64,000 bases of DNA, from the NCBI GenBank assembly GCA_021324635.1, contig JAJPIS010000019.1:50215-114214 (forward strand). Direction: 5' to 3'. A program made the position numbers and the translations under genes. This document shows positions 33,990 through 42,686 of the stretch, piece after piece (the first letter of the stretch is position 1; each line of letters starts with the position of its first letter). The notes under the pieces are model-generated. The model made no database searches. It worked only from the letters and a program-made list of their open reading frames with translations, and had not been told where the DNA came from. The DNA is from Gemmatimonadota bacterium. Its GTDB lineage: Bacteria > Gemmatimonadota > Gemmatimonadetes > Gemmatimonadales > Gemmatimonadaceae.

Positions 33990-36089
33990 TCAGACCGGCG
34001 TCACCTCGACCAGGTTGTCGTAAAATACCGGGCCGCGCCCCATGTCCGTCTCCCATTCGGCGGTCGTGGCGTTCGCGTTCTGACGGTCCCCGGTCAGCTT
34101 GCCCCACCAGATCGAGGGCGCCCACACCACTCCGGGCCGCACGCCGTCGTGCACGCGGGCGGTGGCCCGGAACGCGCCGCGATCGTTGCGGATCGTCACC
34201 GGCGCACCGTCCGTGATCCCGCGGGGCGCCGCGTCGGCCGGATGTACCCGACACTCCGGCTCGGCGTTCCGGCGGAGCGACTCGACGTTCACGAAGGTCG
34301 AATTCAGGAACTGGTGTCTGGGCGATGAGATGAGCGTGAGCGGATATCGTGCCGCGAGCGCCGGGGCCGTGGCGGGCGACTCCCGCGGCGGCGTATATGT
34401 CGGCACCGGGTCGTAGCCAAGGCTGGCCAATCGCTCCGAGTAGAGCTCGCACTTCCCGCTCGGCGTCGCGAACTCGCCATCCCTGAACGGCAGGTACGGA
34501 CGCGGGAGCGCCAGTCGGGCCCAGCCGTCGCGCATCAACCGCTCGAACGTGACACCGGCCAGGCGCGGATCCCCGGAGCCGAGGGCTTGGCGGATGAGCG
34601 TGAGATCGTCGTCGGCGAGCGCCGGATCGTCGAGGCCGAGCGCGCGCCCCAGGAGCCGGAAGATCTCGCTGTTCGGCTTGCACTCCCCGAGCGGCGCGAT
34701 CGCCGGCCGGTTGAGGGTCGCGTAGTAGTGGCCGTAGGCGAAGTGGATGTCCCAGTGCTCGAGCTGCGTCGTCGCCGGGAGCACGTAGTCGGCGTAGTCG
34801 GCGGTGTCGGTCTGGAAATGCTCGAGCACGACCGTGAACAGGTCCTCGCGCGCCAACCCGCGGAGCACCCGGTTGCGGTCCGGCGCGACCGCCGCCGGAT
34901 TGCTGTTGTAGACGATCAGCGCCTGGACCGGCGGCCCGCCCACACCCGCGTCGGGCGTGGTGAGCGCCTCGCCGAGTCGGATCATGTTGATCGTTCGGAC
35001 CGGGGGCGAGAGGTCCGGCCGCCGCAGCGTCGGGTAGTCGTACGCGAAGGCGCCGCTCGTCGAGAGCTGGACGCCCCCTCCCGGATGCCGCCAGTGCCCC
35101 GTGAGCGCCGCCAGGCAGGTGATCGTCCGGACCGCCATGCCCCCGCCATAGTGCCGCTGGAGGCCATAGTTGATGCGGACGAACGCCGAGCGGGCCCGCG
35201 CGTACCGGCGGGCCAGGTCGGCGATCACCTCGGCGTCCAGCCCGGTGATCGCCGCGACCCGAGCCGGCGGGTACTCGCAGGCGCGGCGCCGCAGAGCGTC
35301 CGCCCCCACCGTATGCTGGGCCAGGTAGTCGCCGTCCTCCAACCCCTCGGCGAAGATGACGTGCATCATGCCGAGTGCGAGCGCGGCGTCCGTGCCGGGC
35401 TGGATCGGCAGCCACTCGTCGCACTGCTCCGCCGTGCGGGTGCGGATCGGATCGATGCAGATGAGCGGCGCGCCCCGCTCGCGGGCCCGCAGGATGAACG
35501 GCCAGAGGTGTGGGTTGGACGTGAGGGTGTTCGTTCCCCAGAGGATCACCAGGTCACACTCGGGCACCCCCTCGGGGTCGGGGCCGAGCCCGGCGCCGAT
35601 GGTCATCTTGAGCGCGAACTCGCCGGCCGAGGAGCAGATCGTCCGATCGAGCTTGGATGCGCCGAGAAGATGGAAGAACCGGCGGTCCATCGAGCCCGCC
35701 TGCACGAGCCCCATCGTGCCGGCGTACGAGTACGGAAGGATCGCCTGCGGGCCGGCGGGGGATCGCCGCACGGCGTCCAGCCGGGCCGCGATCTCACGGA
35801 GCGCCTCGTCCCAGGAGACCGGCTCGAACTGGCCCGGCCCGGTCGCGCCCTTCGGTCCAACGCGGCGGAGGGGGCGCGTCAGGCGGTCGCGGTGATACGT
35901 GCGCTCGAGGTACCGATTGACCTTGGCGCACAGAAACCCTTGCGTCACCGGATGATCCGCGTCGCCGGCGATGCGGGTGGCGCGCCCATCGGCCACGGTC
36001 ACGAGGGTCGCGCAGGTGTCGGGGCAGTCGTGCGGACACGCGCCGCGGACAACCCCGTCGGAAATCAGCTCGGTCAGTGTCGCGCTCAT
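33990..36089 (-). CDS. Molybdopterin oxidoreductase, single-subunit type
   Basis: A 699-residue enzyme of the DMSO-reductase superfamily. It begins with a [4Fe-4S] domain (GACPHDCPDTCATLV with the fourth Cys in QGFLCAKVNRY), then the bis-molybdopterin domain (CSSAGEFALKMTIGAG, VILWGTNTLTSNPH, NYGLQRHYGGGMAVRTI), and the C-terminal cofactor-binding fold (PLTLISSPRHQFLNSTF and HPADAAPRGI). No twin-arginine signal is present, so it should be cytoplasmic. The usual partner iron-sulfur or membrane subunits are absent from both flanks, so substrate and electron acceptor are unknown. The ATG at 36089 follows a possible promoter (TTGCGG, 16 bp, TAGCTT at about 36110-36137, minus strand). Confidence 0.9.
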   Translation of the reverse strand: MSATLTELISDGVVRGACPHDCPDTCATLVTVADGRATRIAGDADHPVTQGFLCAKVNRYLERTYHRDRLTRPLRRVGPKGATGPGQFEPVSWDEALREIAARLDAVRRSPAGPQAILPYSYAGTMGLVQAGSMDRRFFHLLGASKLDRTICSSAGEFALKMTIGAGLGPDPEGVPECDLVILWGTNTLTSNPHLWPFILRARERGAPLICIDPIRTRTAEQCDEWLPIQPGTDAALALGMMHVIFAEGLEDGDYLAQHTVGADALRRRACEYPPARVAAITGLDAEVIADLARRYARARSAFVRINYGLQRHYGGGMAVRTITCLAALTGHWRHPGGGVQLSTSGAFAYDYPTLRRPDLSPPVRTINMIRLGEALTTPDAGVGGPPVQALIVYNSNPAAVAPDRNRVLRGLAREDLFTVVLEHFQTDTADYADYVLPATTQLEHWDIHFAYGHYYATLNRPAIAPLGECKPNSEIFRLLGRALGLDDPALADDDLTLIRQALGSGDPRLAGVTFERLMRDGWARLALPRPYLPFRDGEFATPSGKCELYSERLASLGYDPVPTYTPPRESPATAPALAARYPLTLISSPRHQFLNSTFVNVESLRRNAEPECRVHPADAAPRGITDGAPVTIRNDRGAFRATARVHDGVRPGVVWAPSIWWGKLTGDRQNANATTAEWETDMGRGPVFYDNLVEVTPV

Positions 36090-36158
36090 GGTCTGTGCGG
36101 GCCCTCGCGGAAGCTAGTACCGTGTTGCCGCGCCGCAACTTGGGCCAGCGGGCTGGTC

Positions 36159-36186
36159 TTGACACCGGAAGGGGTGCGGATAACTT
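36159..36186 (+). promoter_or_regulatory. Strong sigma-70-type promoter of the small lipoprotein gene
   Basis: TTGACA at 36159-36164, a 16-bp spacer and TAACTT at 36181-36186. The downstream bases TAACTTTCC recur at a second promoter at 52964. It leaves a leader of about 90 nt before the ATG at 36284. Confidence 0.7.
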
Positions 36187-36283
36187 TCCGCCGGCCGATT
36201 CCGGGCACACGGGCGTGCGCGGACGACGGCGTTTTCTTTACAGGTAACACTCCCGACCTGCCCACACTCCGAGGAGATCGTAG

Positions 36284-36556
36284 ATGAAGCGCCTGGTCGT
36301 TGTCGCCGTGCTGCTGGCGGTTGCCGCGTGTAAGACGAAGGATACGAATTCGACCATGACCGACTCCACGTCGACCACGACGACGACCCCGGCGATGTCG
36401 CCCGCGCCGGCGGACACGGGCATGAAGAAGGACACGTCCATGAAGGGCATGAACATGGACACCGGGATGAAGGCCAAGGACACCGGCATGGCGGCGATGA
36501 AGGACACCACCATGAAGAAGACCACGACGACCAAGAAGACGAAGAAGACCTCCTGA
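36284..36556 (+). CDS. Small Met/Thr/Lys-rich lipoprotein
   Basis: A 90-residue predicted lipoprotein. MKRLVVVAVLLAVAAC is a lipoprotein signal peptide with the lipobox Cys at 16. The mature protein is almost entirely Thr, Lys, Met, Asp and Ser: a TSTTTTTPAMSPAP segment, then repeats of the form DTGMK, DTSMK, MNMDTGMK, DTGMAAMK, ending in a Lys/Thr tail (KKTTTTKKTKKTS). Met-rich repeats in exported proteins can bind copper or silver, but no His or Cys supports this. It has a GAGGAG ribosome site, its own strong promoter and a strong terminator, so it is a well-defined single-gene unit. The function is unknown. Confidence 0.85.
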   Translation: MKRLVVVAVLLAVAACKTKDTNSTMTDSTSTTTTTPAMSPAPADTGMKKDTSMKGMNMDTGMKAKDTGMAAMKDTTMKKTTTTKKTKKTS

Positions 36557-36580
36557 CGTCGGTCGGGTCCAGTGTGACGG

Positions 36581-36613
36581 CGGGGCGCGACGGATGTCGC
36601 GCCCCGTTGTTTT
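36581..36613 (+). terminator. Intrinsic terminator of the small lipoprotein gene
   Basis: A perfect 11-bp stem CGGGGCGCGAC, loop GGAT, complement, followed by TTGTTTT. It starts 25 bp after the stop codon and is the clearest rho-independent terminator in the window. Confidence 0.88.
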
Positions 36614-36637
36614 GCCTGCCGTCCGCCGCGCCGGCCC

Positions 36638-37282
36638 TCAGGCGCGCGACAGTGCGGCGTCGAGCCGGGCCACCCGCTCTCCGAGCTCCGCGTCGCTCAG
36701 GACCGGCGCGGCGTCCGTCACATCGACATCCTCGTCCAGCTCGACCCAGGACACGCACCCGCGATAGCGTGGGAGCTCGGGGCGCGTCACGGGGCTCCGA
36801 AGTCGCGCTACACGGACCGCGACGACCTGGATCCCGGGCTCGCGATACCGAAAGCGGGACTCCACCGCGCGCCACGCCAACCCGTGCGCCATCTCGATCG
36901 CGCGGAGCGGCTCCAACGCCGAGAGCGCCCACACCCGCTCGACCTCGGCGACGAGCGTGATCGGCACCGAGTTCGGCCCGTCGCGCGGCGCTCCGGCGCC
37001 GGCCTCCAGCGATCCCCGGAGTCGCGGCGCGAGCTCGCCCACGTTCTCGTGAAAGCGGGTCGGGTAGAGGAGAAAGCGATCGTGGCGCACGACGAAGCCG
37101 GCGCGACGCTCGCGGATCCCGCCCTTGCGGACGAGCGCGATGATCTCGCCGCGCGCCATCGCCCGCACGAGGACATCCCATTCCTTGAGGGCCGTTCGCT
37201 CCACATCCCCGCCGCCGGTGTGCACCGCCGTCGCGGCGCCCGCCGCGGTGGGCGCCGTGGTGGGCGCCGGCCGCATTCTCAT
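36638..37282 (-). CDS. DUF1802-like protein
   Basis: The ATG at 37282 overlaps the ygfZ stop as ATGA and gives 214 residues; the longer ORF-track frame lies within ygfZ. After an Ala/Thr-rich head, TALKEWDVLVRAMARGEIIALVRKGGIRERR and the FLLYPTRFHENVGELAPR segment match the DUF1802 family, found in cyanobacteria and other phyla and of unknown function. No catalytic motif is evident. Coupled translation with the YgfZ folate-binding protein suggests a linked role, but nothing in the sequence says what. Confidence 0.75.
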   Translation of the reverse strand: MRMRPAPTTAPTAAGAATAVHTGGGDVERTALKEWDVLVRAMARGEIIALVRKGGIRERRAGFVVRHDRFLLYPTRFHENVGELAPRLRGSLEAGAGAPRDGPNSVPITLVAEVERVWALSALEPLRAIEMAHGLAWRAVESRFRYREPGIQVVAVRVARLRSPVTRPELPRYRGCVSWVELDEDVDVTDAAPVLSDAELGERVARLDAALSRA

Positions 37283-38436
37283 GGGCCGGTGAACGGAAGG
37301 CCGGCGACCGTCACCTGCACGCTGCCGCTGGCGCGCCCGATCCCCGCTCCCGCCGTCTGGCTGGCGGCGCCGCCCACCTCCCCGGTGACGCCGCCGCCAC
37401 CCTCTCCCCAGCGAGCGGTGAGCGCGGCGCCGATCGGCACCTCGCGCCGGACCATGGCGAGGGCGATCGGGCCCAGGCGTGGCGAGCGGACCGAGGAGCG
37501 TACGTCGCCGACCGGCTTGCCCTCGGCGTCGACGAGTGAGGCGCGGAGGGGCGGGATCTCTCCGGTTGCCGGCATCCGGAGCCCGCGCAACTGCCGGTTG
37601 ACGTGGCCGCGAAAGTGCAGCCGGGCGACCGTCTCCTGGCCGGTGTAGCACCCTTTCGTGTAGGAGATCGCGTTCAGCTCGTCGAAGTTCGCCTCCTGCG
37701 GGATCGTGGAGTCATCGATGTCGAGCCCCCACTCCGGACGTCCCGCCTCGACCCGGCCGATCTCGAACGCCGCCAGCCCGCCCATCGTGGCCCCTGTGCC
37801 CGCCAGACGCTCGATGACGGGCGCACGTGCCGCCGTTTCGACGAACAGCTCGAACCCGTCGACCCCCGCGTCGGGCACGCGCGCGACCGTCATGCGCGCG
37901 TCCGGATCGGGCAGCCCCGCCAACTGCACCTCGATGTGGCCGTAGAGCGGCAGCGCGAGCAGCGCCTCGTGCGGCACCTCGAGCGCCGCGCCCGCGATCC
38001 GGGCGGCCTGGGCGCCGAAGAGTCCGAGGTCGGCGACCCTCGCGGAGACATCGCGGTACGCCGTCTGGCGGGGATTCACGTACTTGCGGACCATCTCGGT
38101 CCAGCCGGCGGCCGCTCGTGGCGGAACGTCGACCAGGAGACCGTCCGCGCGAACGAAGACCCGCACGTCGGCGATGATCTTCCCTTTGGGGGTGAGCGCG
38201 GCCGCGTAGCATCCGTGGCCGGGGGTCTGCCCGGCGACATCGTTGGTGACGAGCCCGGTCACGATCGCCGCGGCCCGCGGGCCGGGGAAGATCATCCGGC
38301 TCCGGTGGCTGCGGTCGACGAGCAGCGCCCCGGTGTGCATCGCCGCGTCATCGGCGTCCGGATCGCCGCGGTGCCACACGATCTGTTGCCCCGCGACCTC
38401 GACGACACAGGGCTCGGCGGCGGTCGGATGGGCCAT
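37279..38436 (-). CDS. ygfZ: Folate-binding YgfZ/GcvT-like protein
   Basis: A 385-residue protein of the GcvT-like family. The signature KGCYTGQETVARLHFRGHVNRQLRGL is diagnostic for YgfZ, which binds tetrahydrofolate and helps assemble or repair certain iron-sulfur enzymes. The N-terminal GALLVDRSHRSRMIFPGPRAA segment and GLVTNDVAGQTPGHG are also typical. It is longer than E. coli YgfZ, with a Gly/Ala/Ser insert near the C-terminus (GGGGVTGEVGGAASQTAG). It lies 31 bp after glcF, an iron-sulfur protein, a sensible neighbour for an Fe-S maintenance factor, and its stop is overlapped by the DUF1802-like gene. Confidence 0.92.
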   Translation of the reverse strand: MAHPTAAEPCVVEVAGQQIVWHRGDPDADDAAMHTGALLVDRSHRSRMIFPGPRAAAIVTGLVTNDVAGQTPGHGCYAAALTPKGKIIADVRVFVRADGLLVDVPPRAAAGWTEMVRKYVNPRQTAYRDVSARVADLGLFGAQAARIAGAALEVPHEALLALPLYGHIEVQLAGLPDPDARMTVARVPDAGVDGFELFVETAARAPVIERLAGTGATMGGLAAFEIGRVEAGRPEWGLDIDDSTIPQEANFDELNAISYTKGCYTGQETVARLHFRGHVNRQLRGLRMPATGEIPPLRASLVDAEGKPVGDVRSSVRSPRLGPIALAMVRREVPIGAALTARWGEGGGGVTGEVGGAASQTAGAGIGRASGSVQVTVAGLPFTGP

Positions 38437-38467
38437 GCGTGCAAGTAAGCCGGCGTGCGGGGAGGGC

Positions 38468-39931
38468 TCAATCCCCCCACGCGGCGTCGACGAGGTCGAC
38501 CGGGTGCACGACGCCGATCGCGCTCCCGGCCCGGCGCAGACCGGCGCCGATCTGCATCAGGCAACCCGGATTGCCGGTCGCGACCACGGTCGCCCCGGAT
38601 GCGGCGATGGCTGCCAGCTTGAGCGCGAGCACGCTCTCCGAGACCTGCGGCTGGAGCAGGTTGTAGATCCCCGCCGCGCCGCAACACTGATCGGCATCGG
38701 GGATCGAGACGATCTCGATCCCGGGCAGTGCGCTCAGCATCGCGCGCGGCGGGTCGTCGACGCGTTGCGCATGCAGGAGATGGCAGGGTGGGTCGTACGC
38801 GACGCGCGGTCGACGCGACGCTCCCTCGTGCCGAGCGTGCCGAGCGGGCACCGCCGCGGCGCGGCCCGGCCCGAGGCCGGCGGCGATGGCAGGGGCGACG
38901 ACCTCGCTGATGTCCCGCGCCGCCGCCGCGACGGCGGCGGCACGCTCGGCCCAGACGGGGTCGTCGCTGAGGAGATGGCCGTAGCTCTTGAGCATCGCGC
39001 CACAGCCCGCCGAGTTGGTGACGATCACGGGCGCGCCGCCGCCCGCGCCGGTCCCGGCTGCGGCTTGCGGGGCCGCGGCGGTGAGCGCGGCCGAGAACGC
39101 CGCCACGTTGGCTCGCGCGAGTGCGCGCGCTCCCTCCAGGTCACCGGCGTGCGCGTGGAGCGCCCCGCAGCACACCTGGTCCCGGACCTCCACCAGTCGC
39201 GCACCGACCCGCACCAGCAGCCGCTCGGTGGCCCGATTCGTCTCGCGAAACACGCCGTGCATGACACACCCGCGCAGCACGGCGGTCGGGGCGGTCGGAG
39301 CACTCGGCACGTCGGCACTCGGCACGCCAATACTCGGCGCGCCGGTACTCGGCGCGCCGGCGACGGGAGCCCTCGTCGCGCGGGCGAGGCGCCCGCGGCG
39401 GGGCGCGGTCGAGGCGAGCATCGCCATCGCGAAGCCGAGGCGCCCCGGGAGGAGCGCGAGGAGCGCGGCGAGCCGCGATGCGCGCACCGCCCGCGCCATG
39501 GCGCACGCCGCGGCGATCCGCCGCGGGTGCGCGACGACCCACAGCACCATGCGGCCCAGCAGGGGGATCGGGCGGTCGATCGCCAGTGTCGCGCGCGTGG
39601 CCTCCAGCAGCTCGCCGTACGGGACGCCCGACGGGCAGGCGGTCTCGCAGCCGCGGCACCCGAGGCAACGATCGATGTGCGTACGCAGATCGGCGTCGTC
39701 GGCGCCGAGCGTGCCGTCGAGGAGGGCCCGCATCAGCAGCAGTCGGCCGCGCGGGCTGTCGTTCTCGTCCTCGAGCGTCAGGTAGGTGGGACACGCCTGG
39801 AGGCAGAACCCGCAGTGCACGCAGGCGTCGAGTCCCGCCCGGGCCCGCGCGAGGGGCGTCGCGGCCGGGGTCGGCGTCGCGAGGTCGCGCGGCGCGGCGG
39901 GCGACGCACTGGCGGGCGGCTGCTCAGGCAT
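38468..39931 (-). CDS. glcF: Glycolate oxidase iron-sulfur subunit GlcF
   Basis: A 487-residue protein with two [4Fe-4S] motifs near the N-terminus (CVHCGFCLQACPTY and CLGCRGCETACPSGVPYG), followed by two CCG-type domains (VCCGALHAHAGD with SAGCGAMLKSYGHLL, and DQCCGAAGIYNLL with GNPGCLMQIGAG). It passes electrons from the GlcD/GlcE flavoprotein to the respiratory chain. Compared with the E. coli protein it has an in-frame repeat insert (GAPSTGAPSIGVPSADVPS) in the linker. The start overlaps the glcE stop by 8 bp. Order glcD-glcE-glcF is the standard one. Confidence 0.93.
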   Translation of the reverse strand: MPEQPPASASPAAPRDLATPTPAATPLARARAGLDACVHCGFCLQACPTYLTLEDENDSPRGRLLLMRALLDGTLGADDADLRTHIDRCLGCRGCETACPSGVPYGELLEATRATLAIDRPIPLLGRMVLWVVAHPRRIAAACAMARAVRASRLAALLALLPGRLGFAMAMLASTAPRRGRLARATRAPVAGAPSTGAPSIGVPSADVPSAPTAPTAVLRGCVMHGVFRETNRATERLLVRVGARLVEVRDQVCCGALHAHAGDLEGARALARANVAAFSAALTAAAPQAAAGTGAGGGAPVIVTNSAGCGAMLKSYGHLLSDDPVWAERAAAVAAAARDISEVVAPAIAAGLGPGRAAAVPARHARHEGASRRPRVAYDPPCHLLHAQRVDDPPRAMLSALPGIEIVSIPDADQCCGAAGIYNLLQPQVSESVLALKLAAIAASGATVVATGNPGCLMQIGAGLRRAGSAIGVVHPVDLVDAAWGD

Positions 39932-41243
39932 GCTCGGCGCCCTCGCCCAGGATCCCGGGGTTGAGGATGTGGTCCGGGTCGAACGCCTGGCGCACGCGGC
40001 GCGAGAGCGGGTCGCGCGCCGGGCTCGGGGCCATCGCGCCCCACAGCCGGAGGGGCAGCCGCTCGGCGGCGCACGTGCCGGCGAAGGCCTGGGCCGCCTC
40101 GGCCAGGTGCGCCGACGACGCGCGATGTTCGGGGCGCGGGATGATGGTGCGCACGACGCCGCGGCCGAGCGAGGCGTGGATGCACGCGTCCGGGTAGGGG
40201 GCGGAGGCGCGGAGTGCGTGGCGCCACGTCTCGCCGATCCGGCTCGGGAGCTGGGACCATCGGATCACCGCGGCGCCGGGCATCTCGGATTCGATCCGCG
40301 AGAGCGCACGCCACACGTCGGCGCCGTCGGGGACCGGCGCCACATCGCCGACCGCCGACAGCGCCGCGCGCCCCGCCGCGACCTGCTCCGGGTTTCCCCC
40401 GAGTCGAACGAGGAGCACCGGTGTCTCGGTCCCCGCCTCGCCGATCGCGGGGGGCGTCGGGCGCTGGGTGGCGAGCTGGGTCGGGAGTTGAGTCGGGAGT
40501 TGGGTCGCGAGGCGCGACACGAGGCGCGACACGAGGCGCGCGTCCAACAGCTCGGCCGCGAGCGGCGAGACCGGCGCGCCGCGCAGCGCCGCCGCCAGCT
40601 CGTCGATCCCGGCGGGGGCGGGCGGCGGCTGGCCCGGCCGTGCGGCGCGGGCGATCGGCGGGGGCGGCCGGACGACGGCAAACGTCTCGTCGACGGCCGG
40701 GCGACCCCGGAGCCGGACCGTCACCTCGGTGATCACGCCGAGCGTGCCCCACGCGCCGGTCATGAGTCGCGTGAGGTCGAACCCGGCGACGTTCTTGACC
40801 ACACGGCCGCCGCCGCGGATGACGCGTCCGTCGGCGGTCACCACTTCGACCCCGAGCACGACGTCGCGGGGGAGCCCGCAGGCGTGCGCGAGCGGGCCCG
40901 CGGAGGCGGTCGCGATCGTGGCGCCGATCGAGCCGCCATGGTGGGCGGCGGCAAAGGGGTCGAGCGCGAGCCACTGCCCTTCGGCCGCCACCGCGTCGGC
41001 GATCGCGCCGAGCGTCGTTCCGGCCCGAGCCGTCAGCGTCAGGTCACCGGGCGTGTACTCCGTGATCCCGGCGAGCGCGTCGAGGTGGAGCGCACAGGCG
41101 TTGCTCGAAGTGGGATGGCCGGCATCGAGCCAGGTGCCGCACCCGATGATGCGGAGCGGCATGCGCCGCGCCGCGGCCGCGCGCACCGCCTCGGCCACGC
41201 CCGCCGTCCCGTCCGAGATCCCGGCGGCGAGGGCGCTGCTCAT
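39924..41243 (-). CDS. glcE: Glycolate oxidase FAD-binding subunit GlcE
   Basis: The ATG at 41243 overlaps the glcD stop as ATGA and yields 439 residues; the ORF track shows the frame opening further out. The FAD domain (MPLRIIGCGTWLDAG, DLTLTARAGTTLGAIADAV, HGGSIGATIATASAG, GVEVVTADGRVIRGGGRVVKNVAGFDLTRLMTGAWGTLGVITEVTVRL) is the GlcE form of the PCMH fold. The C-terminus shows the GlcE-type ending. In the middle there is an in-frame repeat insert (LVSRLVSRLATQLPTQLPTQ) not expected in the family. It joins GlcD and GlcF in oxidising glycolate to glyoxylate. Confidence 0.9.
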   Translation of the reverse strand: MSSALAAGISDGTAGVAEAVRAAAARRMPLRIIGCGTWLDAGHPTSSNACALHLDALAGITEYTPGDLTLTARAGTTLGAIADAVAAEGQWLALDPFAAAHHGGSIGATIATASAGPLAHACGLPRDVVLGVEVVTADGRVIRGGGRVVKNVAGFDLTRLMTGAWGTLGVITEVTVRLRGRPAVDETFAVVRPPPPIARAARPGQPPPAPAGIDELAAALRGAPVSPLAAELLDARLVSRLVSRLATQLPTQLPTQLATQRPTPPAIGEAGTETPVLLVRLGGNPEQVAAGRAALSAVGDVAPVPDGADVWRALSRIESEMPGAAVIRWSQLPSRIGETWRHALRASAPYPDACIHASLGRGVVRTIIPRPEHRASSAHLAEAAQAFAGTCAAERLPLRLWGAMAPSPARDPLSRRVRQAFDPDHILNPGILGEGAEHA

Positions 41244-42682
41244 GCCGACGACCGACCCGCCCACTCGCGGCAACTGCGCACGGGGACCACCTTGCCCGGA
41301 TTCGCCCGGCGCGCCGGATCGAAGACATCCCGCAACCGACACTGCGCCGCGAGCGAGTCGGCGGAAAAGATCAGCTCCATGTACTCGAGCTTGTCGAGCC
41401 CGACCCCATGCTCGCCGGTGATCGAGCCGCCCGCGTCGATGCACGTCCGCATGATCGCGCGCATGGCTCGGCCGACGCGCGCCGACTCGTCGGGATCGTC
41501 CGCCCGGTAGCCGATGTTGGGGTGGAGATTCCCGTCGCCGGCGTGGAAGACATTGCAGACCGTGACGCCGTGCTCGGCGGCGATCTCGCGGATGCGGGCC
41601 AACACGGCCGGCAACCGCGTGCGCGGAACGACCGCGTCCTGAACGACCAGATGGGAGGAGATCCGTCCCATCGCGCCGAACGCCTTCTTCCGGCCCTGCC
41701 AGAGCCGCGCCCGCTCGCCAGGGTCGGACGCGATGCGCACCGTCCGTGCGCCCTGCGCCGTGCACAGACTGGCGATCGCCCGCGCGTCGGCGTCGAGACC
41801 GGCCGCGTGCCCGTCGACCTCGACGAGGAGTACCGCATCGGCATCGACGGGGTACCCGGCGGCGTAGATCGACGCCTCGATGGCCCGGATGGTGGGGCCG
41901 TCCATGAGCTCGAGGGCGGCCGGGAGGATGCCGGCGGCGACGATGGCCGACGTCGCGCGGGCGGCGTCGTCGAGCGACAGGAAGTCGGCGAGCAGTGTGC
42001 GGGCGGCCGGTGGGACGGGCGTGAGCTTCACCGTGACATCGAGGGCGACGCCGAAGCACCCCTCGGAGCCGACGAACGCGCCCACGAGATCGTAGCCGAG
42101 CGACTCACCGCCGGCGGCGCCGGCGCCGAGGGTCACGATCTCGCCGTCGGGGAGCACGGCCGTCACGCCGAGCACGTGGTTGACGGTGACCCCGTACTTG
42201 AGGCAGTGCGGGCCGCCGGCGTTCTCGGCCACGTTCCCACCGATGGTGCACGCCGCCTGACTCGATGGATCGGGCGCGTAGTGCAGCCCGAACGGCGCCG
42301 TCGCGCGCGAGAGCGCCGCGTTGACGACTCCGGGCTCGACGACGGCGATCGCGTTCTCGGGATCGATCGCCAGGATCCGGCGCAGCCGATTCAACCCGAG
42401 GAGGACCACGCCATCGGCCAACGCGCCACCCGAGAGGCCGGTACCCGCGCCGCGAGGAACGAACGGCACCCCACGCTCCGCCAGGGCGCGGATCACCGCC
42501 ACGACCTCGTCGCGGGTGGCCGGGAAGACGGCGAGCGAGGGAAGCTTCCGATATCCCGGTAGGCCGTCGGCCGTGTACACCAGCAGCTCGCTCTCGCGCC
42601 AGCGGACGCCGTTCGCCCCCACGATCCCCTCGAGGTCCCGCCGGACCGCCGTCCAGTCCGCCCCGTCGCCGGCCGCGGGCAT
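41240..42682 (-). CDS. glcD: Glycolate oxidase catalytic FAD subunit GlcD
   Basis: A 480-residue FAD-linked oxidase; the ATG at 42682 is chosen over the ORF-track start at 42742, which overlaps the previous gene. The PCMH FAD-binding domain includes FVPRGAGTGLSGGALADGVVL, VEPGVVNAALSRA and CTIGGNVAENAGGPHCLKYGVTVNHVLG; the C-terminal catalytic domain has the metal/substrate His motif FHAGDGNLHPNIGY and GSITGEHGVGLDKLEYM. It starts 4 bp after the Lon-domain gene. The enzyme could instead oxidise D-lactate, but the GlcE and GlcF partners favour glycolate. Confidence 0.94.
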   Translation of the reverse strand: MPAAGDGADWTAVRRDLEGIVGANGVRWRESELLVYTADGLPGYRKLPSLAVFPATRDEVVAVIRALAERGVPFVPRGAGTGLSGGALADGVVLLGLNRLRRILAIDPENAIAVVEPGVVNAALSRATAPFGLHYAPDPSSQAACTIGGNVAENAGGPHCLKYGVTVNHVLGVTAVLPDGEIVTLGAGAAGGESLGYDLVGAFVGSEGCFGVALDVTVKLTPVPPAARTLLADFLSLDDAARATSAIVAAGILPAALELMDGPTIRAIEASIYAAGYPVDADAVLLVEVDGHAAGLDADARAIASLCTAQGARTVRIASDPGERARLWQGRKKAFGAMGRISSHLVVQDAVVPRTRLPAVLARIREIAAEHGVTVCNVFHAGDGNLHPNIGYRADDPDESARVGRAMRAIMRTCIDAGGSITGEHGVGLDKLEYMELIFSADSLAAQCRLRDVFDPARRANPGKVVPVRSCREWAGRSSA

Positions 42683-42686
42683 GGCG

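Noticed and set aside
34587-36287. Plus-strand ORF of 566 codons
   Set aside because: Antisense to the molybdopterin oxidoreductase, which has all expected motifs on the other strand.
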